Below, in pieces: positions 14,164-20,114 of a DNA stretch of 47,838 bases. This DNA is from a virus, in IMG/VR virus record IMGVR_UViG_3300033388_002455, positions 1-47,838 of that record, one strand, 5' to 3'. Position numbers and translations under genes: made by a program. Every line of letters begins with the position of its first letter. The first letter of the stretch is position 1. The notes beneath the pieces were generated by a model. That model was given only the letters and a program-made list of their open reading frames with translations, did not search any database and was not told where the DNA came from.

Positions 14164-14265
14164 ATGTATGATAAGTTACTTGAATGCCTTGCTATGCCAA
14201 ACTGTATGATTATAGTTATAATTATTGGGTTCATAGGCTATATACTAGAACATGTCCTTTACTAG
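14164..14265 (+). CDS. Micro-ORF 4: single-pass membrane peptide
   Basis: 33 aa: amphipathic start MYDKLLECLAMPNC, then IIVIIIGFIGYIL and EHVLY. Leader is GAGGAGTTGTT. Last of the array; the GC-rich island begins just after it. Confidence 0.55.
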   Translation: MYDKLLECLAMPNCMIIVIIIGFIGYILEHVLY

Positions 14266-14629
14266 TTGCTACAGGTAAGCCTACTCCCTCCCCACACTCA
14301 CCTTCACTGCGCTCAGGATACCCACCTCAAGCCCTCAGATCTCACCACAACTACAGCACACAAGCGCACACCACAACCAAACGTCCTATCTATACTATAT
14401 AAGTAATACTACTAAGGTATGGCAAATAGTGCTTGTTTATGCCGAATATTAGTACAGCCGCAGGCACTGCGTAGCAGTAGTATAATGCTTAGTGGTGCGT
14501 AGAGTGAGATGAGCAGGTGGGGGGGTAGGGGTTGGTTTATTGTTGGGGTTGTGGGGGGTACCCTCCTTCGTAAATTCACAAAAAAAAGCAGAATATGCTC
14601 ACATCCTAAGCAATTAGCCCTACTCAGAC
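14266..14629. other. GC-rich intergenic island with C-rich then G-rich strand asymmetry
   Basis: About 364 bases without a credible gene; open frames here are composition artefacts without Shine-Dalgarno sites. Bases 14277-14385 are C-rich and almost G-poor on the top strand; 14495-14560 are G-rich and nearly C-free, with G runs at 14519-14525, 14528-14531, 14545-14548 and 14553-14558 that could form a G-quadruplex (loops 2, 13 and 4). CCACAACC (14371-14378) is exactly complementary to GGTTGTGG (14547-14554), and the flanks are partly complementary. Unlike anything else in this AT-rich genome. Possible replication origin, packaging site, structured RNA or acquired DNA. Confidence 0.6.
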
Positions 14630-14658
14630 TTGACACCTCTCCTAATGCATGTTATAAT
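14630..14658 (+). promoter_or_regulatory. Rightward promoter
   Basis: TTGACA (14630-14635), 17-bp spacer ending TGT, TATAAT (14653-14658): consensus in both hexamers plus an extended -10. It restarts transcription after the GC island. Confidence 0.92.
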
Positions 14659-14680
14659 ACTAATAGGAGTACAAAATAAC

Positions 14681-14824
14681 ATGACAGAAGAAATTAGAAT
14701 AGATGTAAGTCCAGGCGAGTCAGTAATAGATGCGGCATTTAAATGGCATAAAGATAATCCAAATATAACAATAATACATGTATTGTTCGGAATTGGTTAC
14801 GTGATCTTAATAATTAAAAAGTAA
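14681..14824 (+). CDS. Small membrane-anchored protein
   Basis: 47 aa from the ATG at 14681, after AGGAG with an 11-base gap. The frame is open upstream to 14630, but that part contains the promoter, so the shorter start is chosen. Acidic N-terminal part (EEIRIDVSPGESVIDAAFKW) and a C-terminal membrane helix (IIHVLFGIGYVILII) ending in KK. No family recognised. Confidence 0.65.
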   Translation: MTEEIRIDVSPGESVIDAAFKWHKDNPNITIIHVLFGIGYVILIIKK

Positions 14825-14828
14825 AAGG

Positions 14829-14857
14829 TTGACTTCTACTTCACTATATGCTATACT
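14829..14857 (+). promoter_or_regulatory. Rightward promoter
   Basis: TTGACT (14829-14834), 17-bp spacer ending TGC, TATACT (14852-14857). Begins five bases after the preceding gene stops. Confidence 0.85.
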
Positions 14858-14875
14858 AGGTATATTGGCCCGTTT

Positions 14876-14906
14876 TGGTAGTTTTGGGGCTTGTAGAAAA
14901 CTGCCA
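14876..14906 (+). promoter_or_regulatory. 5' leader hairpin
   Basis: TGGTAGTTTT (14876-14885) pairs with AAAACTGCCA (14897-14906), 10 bp with one G-U, loop of 11. It sits between the predicted transcription start (about 14864) and the Shine-Dalgarno site of the next gene (AAAGGAG, about 14910). Could stabilise the mRNA or tune translation. Confidence 0.5.
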
Positions 14907-14921
14907 TTTAAAGGAGACTAA

Positions 14922-15218
14922 ATGAACCAAAACGATTATATACCAAGACAAGCACTTATAGACGACATAAAAGATTTCCATAAAGATCATGAAGCAATGG
15001 ACACCTATATAAAGTTAAGTACTTATGAATATTTACTTCCTATAATCAAAGATCTTATCTGTTTTATAGGTACTGAAGAAAAATTAACATATGATCTCTC
15101 CTTCATGTATGATAATATGGTTTTAGTTCTAGTATCTGTTTTAAAAGAAATAGATATATTTAAAGAAATAACAATAAATAAAGATAACTATTTAATAATT
15201 AAGTCGAAGGAGAACTAA
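14922..15218 (+). CDS. Unknown acidic helical protein
   Basis: 98 aa, helical (RQALIDDIKDFHKDHEAMDTYIKL, YDNMVLVLVSVLKEIDIFKEI), with no Cys cluster or motif. ATG after AAGGAGACTAA. First gene of a two-gene transcript; its stop directly abuts the next ATG (TAAATG). Confidence 0.65.
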   Translation: MNQNDYIPRQALIDDIKDFHKDHEAMDTYIKLSTYEYLLPIIKDLICFIGTEEKLTYDLSFMYDNMVLVLVSVLKEIDIFKEITINKDNYLIIKSKEN

Positions 15219-15311
15219 ATGAAATGCCACAAATGCGGATCTACCGAGACAATAGAAAAGTTACACTGCTGGATATGTGCTGATTGCCGCGTCATTATAA
15301 CTTATAAGTAG
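15219..15311 (+). CDS. Tiny zinc-ribbon protein
   Basis: 30 aa: CHKC (3-6), then C17, C20 and C23 in CWICADC. A minimal zinc ribbon. ATG follows AAGGAGAACTAA, which overlaps the end of the previous gene. Too short for the usual gene-calling cut-offs, but the start site and cysteine spacing support it. Confidence 0.6.
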   Translation: MKCHKCGSTETIEKLHCWICADCRVIITYK

Positions 15312-15356
15312 TTCAACCGAACTAGTATATAGTACACAGTATACTGTAAATAAAAC

Positions 15357-15385
15357 TTGACATTATAACAGTTTTGTGTTACAAT
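15357..15385 (+). promoter_or_regulatory. Rightward promoter
   Basis: TTGACA (15357-15362), 17-bp spacer ending TGT, TACAAT (15380-15385). Preceded by a short inverted repeat TAGTTC-aacc-GAACTA just after the previous gene. Confidence 0.85.
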
Positions 15386-15403
15386 CACTATAAAGGAGTA
15401 ACT

Positions 15404-15634
15404 ATGCAAAAACTAGTAGGAAAAACAACATTTTTTGACGACCAGGAAGTAGAAGTATATTACTATGATAAGTATATAAATGAGCTATTAATATGGAATG
15501 AAGAGATGGGTCTTAAGTGGATAACTGGTTCTGAGTATCAAGAAAAAAGGTGTGGTATTAACGAAGGATGGAAGCAACTAGAAAACGTAGATAAGATGTT
15601 GAATTCTAAAGTAAAAGTACCTAATTTTAAGTAG
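15404..15634 (+). CDS. Unknown small protein
   Basis: 76 aa from the ATG at 15404, after AAAGGAGTAACT; the frame is open to 15374, but that lies within the promoter. Beta-rich start (KLVGKTTFFDDQEVEVYYYD) and aromatic content suggest a small barrel. Followed by a perfect 12-bp palindrome ATTGTTAACAAT (15640-15651), a possible operator for the next gene. Confidence 0.65.
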   Translation: MQKLVGKTTFFDDQEVEVYYYDKYINELLIWNEEMGLKWITGSEYQEKRCGINEGWKQLENVDKMLNSKVKVPNFK

Positions 15635-15663
15635 TTGTAATTGTTAACAATGTGAGGTGAGAA

Positions 15664-15837
15664 ATGGGCGAAGATTTAGATGATATCTATGAAGAAGTAA
15701 GTAAAATAGTAGAAGAGGTGACAGGCAGAAATATACGTGATACTAAACCAGAAGTATATGTAACAGCTATACGAAATGCACTAGTATCTTTAAAAAAGAA
15801 AGCTTGTAAGTGTTTAAGAAAGTGTGATATTAAATGA
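15664..15837 (+). CDS. Small unknown protein with Cys/Lys-rich tail
   Basis: 57 aa. Acidic N-terminus (GEDLDDIYEEVSKIVEEV) and a basic tail with three cysteines (KKKACKCLRKCDIK). ATG after GAGGTGAGAA. Overlaps the next gene by ATGA. Confidence 0.6.
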   Translation: MGEDLDDIYEEVSKIVEEVTGRNIRDTKPEVYVTAIRNALVSLKKKACKCLRKCDIK

Positions 15838-15935
15838 GAGATAATACAGGTAAGTTTATTAAAACATCAGATGCAGAAGAAGAAGCTATTTTAGCTTGTG
15901 AAAAATATAAAAACAGTAAAGGAGTAAGTGTATGA
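15834..15935 (+). CDS. Very small unknown protein
   Basis: 33 aa, beginning and ending in ATGA overlaps with its neighbours, so translation is coupled through three genes. Helical (SDAEEEAILACEKYKN). Its end encodes the Shine-Dalgarno site (AAAGGAG) of the next gene, so it may mainly be a coupling ORF. Confidence 0.5.
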   Translation: MRDNTGKFIKTSDAEEEAILACEKYKNSKGVSV

Positions 15936-16423
15936 TTATAATAGCAAAAAGCATGTATTTCGGCATACCAGGTAAAACTAAATCAGTAGCGCAAGCAAAA
16001 ACTAAACTAATGCGCAAATTTGCCGTAGTAAAACACGGAGATAATAATTACATCAAAGCTCCAGGAGAAGCTACTTCTACAGGTGCATATATGTTTGATT
16101 TTACTCTGGATAATCCTGTAGGTATTACCTTTAAAGATCTATTTGAGATATACAATAGTATACCTAAAAACTTAATGGATGAGTATAAACAAGTACTTAA
16201 GTCTATTGAGGAAGTAAATCCTGATTTAGATGATGATGAGAATGTTGGCGAAGAAGGCACTGTATCAGATCAAAAGTATTGGTTCCTTAATATGAAGAAA
16301 CAAGAGTATGAAGGATTTATTGAAGAATATCTTAACAATATCAGAAAAGAAGCTGAAGAAGAACGCGAAGATGTCATGAAAATGATCGAAGAAGGTGAAA
16401 ATGCTAAAAAAGATAGTAAGTAA
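15932..16423 (+). CDS. Unknown protein with acidic coiled-coil tail
   Basis: 163 aa. Globular N-terminal part (IIIAKSMYFGIPGKTKSVAQ) and a long acidic helix from about 115 (KKQEYEGFIEEYLNNIRKEAEEE). No family recognised. Last 23 nt overlap the following membrane-protein gene. Confidence 0.7.
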   Translation: MIIIAKSMYFGIPGKTKSVAQAKTKLMRKFAVVKHGDNNYIKAPGEATSTGAYMFDFTLDNPVGITFKDLFEIYNSIPKNLMDEYKQVLKSIEEVNPDLDDDENVGEEGTVSDQKYWFLNMKKQEYEGFIEEYLNNIRKEAEEEREDVMKMIEEGENAKKDSK

Positions 16424-16544
16424 CTTATTATTAATTACCACTGCCGTATTATTTATAGTATTATTCAATGCCATAGTGTGGACAGTATTTGTAGAAACTG
16501 GTAAAATTATTAGAGAAAATGGTGGAATTGTGCATATAGAATAA
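16401..16544 (+). CDS. Small single-pass membrane protein
   Basis: 47 aa. Basic start (MLKKIVSN), one membrane helix (LLLITTAVLFIVLFNAIVWTVFV), then a short polar tail. Starts inside the previous gene behind GAAGGTGAAA. Topology is N-in, C-out by the positive-inside rule. Ends three bases before a promoter. Confidence 0.6.
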   Translation: MLKKIVSNLLLITTAVLFIVLFNAIVWTVFVETGKIIRENGGIVHIE

Positions 16545-16546
16545 AC

Positions 16547-16575
16547 TTGACTTTACTACACATATGTGGTATAAT
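16547..16575 (+). promoter_or_regulatory. Rightward promoter upstream of a leader peptide
   Basis: TTGACT (16547-16552), 17-bp spacer ending TGG, TATAAT (16570-16575). Transcription would start near 16582, just before the leader ORF's AAGGAG. Confidence 0.88.
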
Positions 16576-16602
16576 ATAGACATAGTGGAAGGAGAAATCA
16601 CT

Positions 16603-16632
16603 ATGAGGTACCAAACTCTCAAAAGGCCCTGA
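16603..16632 (+). CDS. Nine-residue leader peptide ORF
   Basis: MRYQTLKRP and a TGA stop. It has a full AAGGAG (16589-16594) eight bases before the ATG, as good as any real gene here. Its last codons and stop (16621-16632) cover the 5' arm of the long hairpin at 16622-16684, so a ribosome on the leader would block that stem. This is the layout of an attenuator or translation-dependent switch; no repeated amino-acid codon run is present. Confidence 0.5.
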   Translation: MRYQTLKRP

Positions 16633-16684
16633 CGTATTTCCCATAAACATCCATACTTTCGGATTGGGACGAATTAGGGCCTTT
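16622..16684 (+). promoter_or_regulatory. Long hairpin, possible attenuator or structured RNA
   Basis: Outer stem AAAGGCCCT (16622-16630) with AGGGCCTTT (16676-16684), nine perfect pairs; inner stem TCCCA/TGGGA, and an apical ATCC/GGAT. It is followed by GCTTTAGG, not a U-run, so it is not a standard terminator. The Shine-Dalgarno site of the next gene (AGGAGG, 16690-16695) begins six bases later and is left free. Confidence 0.55.
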
Positions 16685-16700
16685 GCTTTAGGAGGTTAAT

Positions 16701-16922
16701 ATGGCTAATGGTTTCTATGCTTTCTATGGTGGTTGGCTAGATGAATTAGATGATGATCTACTGGATGAACTAGATAAATTTGGAGTTATTAAACCTTCTA
16801 GTGAACCTTACGTTGCGCCAGATATAGTAGGAACAAAGAAATGTGAATGTGGAGCTGAATCAGTAGGATCTAAAATACACAGTGACTGGTGTCCTAAATA
16901 CGAGAAGAAATATGCGAACTAA
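16701..16922 (+). CDS. Small protein with CxCG…HSDWCxKY zinc motif
   Basis: 73 aa. Acidic N-terminal half (DELDDDLLDELDKFG), then CECGAESVGSKIHSDWCPKY near the end, matching the tail of the leftward gene at 9499-9867. Two CxC cysteines, His and Cys may form one zinc site; similar tails occur in many phage proteins. ATG follows AGGAGGTTAAT. Overlaps the metallophosphoesterase start by 11 nt. Confidence 0.75.
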   Translation: MANGFYAFYGGWLDELDDDLLDELDKFGVIKPSSEPYVAPDIVGTKKCECGAESVGSKIHSDWCPKYEKKYAN

Positions 16923-17544
16923 AATATTCTTCTACTCTGACCCTCACTTCTGGCACGAGAACATAATACACTACTGTAAAAGACCTTTTGATAATGTAGT
17001 AAGGATGAATGAAGAGTTAATAAAGAGATATAACTACTTGGTCCAAGATAATGATATAGTTTACTTTCTTGGTGATATTGGATTTGATAAGTATGATAGA
17101 CTTGGACCTATCTTTAAAAGACTTAAAGGTAAGAAGATATTGATTCGTGGCAATCATGATAAAGCTAGTAAAACCTTTTATAAGTCATTAGGATTCTTTG
17201 ATGTACTAGATTCAGCCAGAATAACTTTAGGGAAAAATACCAGAGTTAATTTACAGCATTTTCCAAGTAGAAATTTTAGAGAAATGCTATCTGTGCTTAA
17301 GTGTTATATGTTTAATGATAGTAGAAGAAGACCTTTCAGGCAACGTTGGAATAGAGTTAAGAAAGAATTTAAAAGGTATTCAGACTTTAATCAGAGTAAG
17401 AAATACTTTACACTCTGCGGCCATGTCCACGAACGTTGGAAATTTAGAGGTAAGAATATTAACTGTTCCGTAGACCAATGGAATTTTAAACCAGTATCAG
17501 CAGATGTGATATTAGGTATTATCCAGAAGGAGGACAAGAAATGA
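16912..17544 (+). CDS. Calcineurin-like metallophosphoesterase
   Basis: 210 aa from the ATG at 16912 (the next upstream ATG at 16882 lies deep in the previous gene). Dinuclear-metal motifs in order: SDPHFWHENI (D10, H12), GDIGFD (D55), RGNHDK (N81, H82, D83), LQHFPS, and CGHVHERW near the C-terminus. It would hydrolyse a phosphomonoester or phosphodiester; phage members act on DNA/RNA ends or nucleotides. Coupled to the HAD gene (4-nt overlap), suggesting joint end-repair or nucleotide processing. Confidence 0.88.
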   Translation: MRTKIFFYSDPHFWHENIIHYCKRPFDNVVRMNEELIKRYNYLVQDNDIVYFLGDIGFDKYDRLGPIFKRLKGKKILIRGNHDKASKTFYKSLGFFDVLDSARITLGKNTRVNLQHFPSRNFREMLSVLKCYMFNDSRRRPFRQRWNRVKKEFKRYSDFNQSKKYFTLCGHVHERWKFRGKNINCSVDQWNFKPVSADVILGIIQKEDKK

Positions 17545-18083
17545 AACCTAAAGCAATAGTGCTAGATATTGATGATGTCTGTCTAAATTTCTGTCACGTA
17601 CTTATGCAACTAAGAAGAGGACTATTTGGAGTCAGCGAGAACGTAGATCAATTAAAGGAATGGAAACTGTCAGCAGAACAAGCAGAAACATTTCAATCAT
17701 ACGAATCTTGGATATATGCCAGAATGCAACCAAAAAGAGGAGTTAAGAAAGCTCTTAGATTAGCTAGAAAGAAAGGTTATTATATAATACTAATGACAGC
17801 ACGAAGTGATGAGTTTAGAACTGAGACAGTAGCTAGTTTAAGATATCATGGAATAATTAGTGATGAAGTACTATTTAATAAGAACAAATCTTTAAAGATT
17901 AACAGATTACAAGAGAAATTTGATATAAAAGTATTTGTCGACGATAAGCCTTATACAGTAAATAAAGTTAGTACAGAAACTAATGTTCCAAATATCTATA
18001 TTATGGACATGCCGAGCAACAGAGAAGTAGAGTTTGATAGTAAAGTTAAAAGAATTAAATCCTTAACAGAAATGGAGATATAA
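17541..18083 (+). CDS. HAD-superfamily phosphatase
   Basis: 180 aa. Motif I VLDIDDVC (D9 nucleophile, D11), motif II LMTARSDE (T86), motif III around K118 (KSLKINRLQ), motif IV FVDDKP (D134, D135). Candidate roles are 5'(3')-deoxyribonucleotidase or polynucleotide 3'-phosphatase. ATG follows AGGAGGACAAGAA. Works next to a metallophosphoesterase and a nucleotide-hydrolase-like protein. Confidence 0.82.
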   Translation: MKPKAIVLDIDDVCLNFCHVLMQLRRGLFGVSENVDQLKEWKLSAEQAETFQSYESWIYARMQPKRGVKKALRLARKKGYYIILMTARSDEFRTETVASLRYHGIISDEVLFNKNKSLKINRLQEKFDIKVFVDDKPYTVNKVSTETNVPNIYIMDMPSNREVEFDSKVKRIKSLTEMEI

Positions 18084-18439
18084 TGTCACTAAAGAAACCA
18101 GAAGATGACAATCTAAAGTTTGATCACGGAAAACTTAGAATGGATCTATTTCCAGTAGAACTGATAACTGAATGGTCAAAACCAGCTACGTATGGAATAA
18201 CAAAAGGTTATAAAGAAGAGAGCTGGAAAGATGTAGACATTAAAAGGTATAAAGCTGCTTTTCTTAGACACCACGTAGCCAGCGAAACAGGAGTATATTT
18301 AGATGAAGAAGGAAATGAACACAAATGTGAAAAGATTGATGGATTATATATAGATCACGAATCTACAATACCACATAGAACTATGGCCTTTTGGAACTAT
18401 AGTGTAATACTATATTTAGAAAAATATAAAAAAGAATAG
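18083..18439 (+). CDS. DUF5664 / dATP-dGTP diphosphohydrolase N-terminal-like protein
   Basis: 118 aa. The pattern KFDHGKLRMDLFPVE at 13-27, then ATYGITKGYKEESWK, YKAAFLRHHVAS and HRTMAFWNYSVILYLEKY follows phage DUF5664 proteins (usual form KyDxGKxRxDLlPpeal…G…Y…W…R..aA.lRHl…H..haawn..~ll.y). The family has been tied to dATP/dGTP hydrolysis in 2-aminoadenine phages, but it is also common in ordinary phages and no PurZ-like gene is present here. Start overlaps the HAD gene stop. Confidence 0.65.
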   Translation: MSLKKPEDDNLKFDHGKLRMDLFPVELITEWSKPATYGITKGYKEESWKDVDIKRYKAAFLRHHVASETGVYLDEEGNEHKCEKIDGLYIDHESTIPHRTMAFWNYSVILYLEKYKKE

Positions 18440-18442
18440 AGC

Positions 18443-18471
18443 TTGACAAACTCGACATGATATGTTATAAT
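18443..18471 (+). promoter_or_regulatory. Rightward promoter, protease/packaging transcript
   Basis: TTGACA (18443-18448), 17-bp spacer ending TGT, TATAAT (18466-18471): both hexamers perfect. Reads the signal-peptide ClpP-like gene, the exonuclease, the second ClpP-like gene and the terminase genes. Confidence 0.93.
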
Positions 18472-18488
18472 TAGTAAAAGGAGACAAA

Positions 18489-19307
18489 ATGCGAAATATA
18501 TTAATTTTTATGTTAACATTATTTATGAGTTTTAGTGTATTTTCTAAAACATTAACTCTTACTAAAAAGAATTCAGTCCTATTAAGTGGTCCAATTTATG
18601 GGAGCAATACTGCTAAGGTTATGAATAAATTACTCAAATTAGATAATATAAAAACTGATGAACCTATTTATTTAATACTAAGTTCTCCAGGTGGTTCTAT
18701 TAATACTGGCTTAGAGTTTATTGAACTTGCTAAGAACTTAAGAAGACGAGTAGATACTATTGTTATATTTGCTGCTAGTATGGCTTTTATAATTCATGAG
18801 ACATTAGGGACTCGTTATATAATTAATTATGGAACATTAATGGCACATAAAGCTTCTGGTGGATTTAGAGGAGAATTTCCCGGTCAACTAGATAGTCGAT
18901 ATAATTTCTGGAAAAATAGAATCAATCAAATTGATAAAGATATAGTAACCAGATTAAATAAATACACCCTTAGTCAATGGAAGAATATGTATGAAAATGA
19001 ATATTGGATTAATGGATATAATGCTGTAGAAAAAGGAATGTCAGATAAGAAAGTAAAAGATAGATGCGGAAGAGGACTAAAAAGAATTCGCATAGAAACT
19101 TTTCTATTCTGGGGATATACTTTTAAAATTAAATGGTCCACTTGTCCATTAATTACAGAGCCTTTAGATATTAAAGTAGTTAGTCCAGACAAGACAACTG
19201 AGCAAAGAGAGGCTTTAACTAAAGTTGTTAATATGTATAATTATAAGAACTGGTCAACAGATGAGATTAGAAAGATAAACAAATTTAACTACAGCCCGGG
19301 AGAATAA
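18489..19307 (+). CDS. ClpP/SppA-fold serine protease with signal peptide
   Basis: 272 aa. Residues 1-19 form a Sec signal peptide (NILIFMLTLFMSFSVFS). The rest has the ClpP-fold pattern: SSPGGSINTGLEF (65-77, oxyanion loop), AASMAF with S97 as nucleophile, and MAHKASGG with H120. The place of ClpP's catalytic Asp is filled by N170/E171 (YENEYWINGYNAVEKG). A C-terminal extension of about 80 aa follows. If exported it acts in the periplasm, unusual for a phage ClpP-like protease; most phage members are head proteases. ATG after AAAGGAGACAAA. Confidence 0.72.
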   Translation: MRNILIFMLTLFMSFSVFSKTLTLTKKNSVLLSGPIYGSNTAKVMNKLLKLDNIKTDEPIYLILSSPGGSINTGLEFIELAKNLRRRVDTIVIFAASMAFIIHETLGTRYIINYGTLMAHKASGGFRGEFPGQLDSRYNFWKNRINQIDKDIVTRLNKYTLSQWKNMYENEYWINGYNAVEKGMSDKKVKDRCGRGLKRIRIETFLFWGYTFKIKWSTCPLITEPLDIKVVSPDKTTEQREALTKVVNMYNYKNWSTDEIRKINKFNYSPGE

Positions 19308-19308
19308 T

Positions 19309-20106
19309 ATGAAGAAAACCAACACAGGCCCAAAAGTATTAGTATACGATATAGAGACTGCGCCTATGTTGGCGTATGTCTGGGGATTGTGGGACCAGAA
19401 TGTAGGTCTTAGTATGATCAAATCTGATTGGCATATCTTAAGTTGGTCAGCTAAATGGTTAGGTGAAAAGAAAGTAATGTATGCAGATCAAAGGGAAGCT
19501 AAGAATATAGAGGACGATTCAAGGATATTAGCGATGATTTGGCAATTGTTAGACGAGGCTGATATAGTAATAACTCAGAATGGTAAGAAGTTTGATCAAA
19601 AGAAATTAAACGCTAGATTTATTCTTAATGGATTTAAACCAACTAGTCCCTATAAGCACATAGACACTTTAGAGATAGCTAAGAAACATTTTAAATTTAC
19701 TTCTAATAAATTAGAATATATGACAGATAAATTATGTAAGAAACATAAGAAACTAACTAAGAGAAAGTTCTCAGGATTCTCTCTATGGTCAGAGTGTATG
19801 AAAGGTAATAAGAAAGCTTGGAAAGAAATGGAAAAGTATAATAAATTAGACGTTACTTCATTAGAAGAATTATATAATAAATTGATACCTTGGGATAATA
19901 GTGTAAACTTTAATCTGTATAGAGATGATGAAGTTAATGAGTGTAAATGCGGATGTAGTGAGTTCAAGAAAAAAGGATTTGCTTACACACAAAAAAGTAA
20001 ATTCCAAAGATATATTTGTACGAAGTGTGGTGCTAATTCAAGAGGTAGTGTTAATTTGTTTAGTACTAAAAAGCAGAAATCCCTAAATTGCAAGATAATT
20101 AATTAG
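19309..20106 (+). CDS. DEDD-type 3'-5' exonuclease with C-terminal zinc ribbon
   Basis: 265 aa RNase H-fold exonuclease (DnaQ/PolB-exo group). Exo I VYDIETAP (D14, E16), Exo II TQNGKKFDQKKL (D96), Exo III YNKLDVTSL (Y177, D181; DEDDy type). Residues about 214-250 form a zinc ribbon (CKCGCSEF … YICTKCGANSRG). Seen in phages as a stand-alone RNA/DNA exonuclease of uncertain role. Lies between the two ClpP-like genes, one base after the first. Confidence 0.82.
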   Translation: MKKTNTGPKVLVYDIETAPMLAYVWGLWDQNVGLSMIKSDWHILSWSAKWLGEKKVMYADQREAKNIEDDSRILAMIWQLLDEADIVITQNGKKFDQKKLNARFILNGFKPTSPYKHIDTLEIAKKHFKFTSNKLEYMTDKLCKKHKKLTKRKFSGFSLWSECMKGNKKAWKEMEKYNKLDVTSLEELYNKLIPWDNSVNFNLYRDDEVNECKCGCSEFKKKGFAYTQKSKFQRYICTKCGANSRGSVNLFSTKKQKSLNCKIIN

Positions 20107-20114
20107 GAGATACT

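Larger units (their letters stand above)
13809..14166 (+). repeat. Four repeated translation leaders, AGGAGTTGTTATG
   Basis: The string AGGAGTTGTTATG, ending in a start codon, occurs four times: start codons at 13820, 13934, 14042 and 14164, spaced 114, 108 and 122 bp. The first three are preceded by TA-A (AAGGAG), the fourth by G. A second repeat, ACTAGT(C/T)G(T/C)TACAGGTAA, appears near 14132 and 14262. The cassettes look amplified while their coding parts diverged. Confidence 0.9.

Noticed and set aside
14184-14636. Open frames in the GC island (rightward 14184-14402 and leftward 14412-14636)
   Set aside because: No Shine-Dalgarno sites; the rightward one overlaps micro-ORF 4 in another frame, and the amino-acid make-up simply follows the C-rich or G-rich tracts.
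13490-14640. CRISPR-like array because of evenly spaced repeats
   Set aside because: The repeats are Shine-Dalgarno/start sites 13 nt long, the units are read as ORFs, and no palindromic repeat with uniform spacers or cas genes is present.
18083-18439. 2-aminoadenine (Z) genome
   Set aside because: A DUF5664-like gene and a PolA polymerase are present, but no PurZ-like adenylosuccinate synthetase was seen among the proteins.
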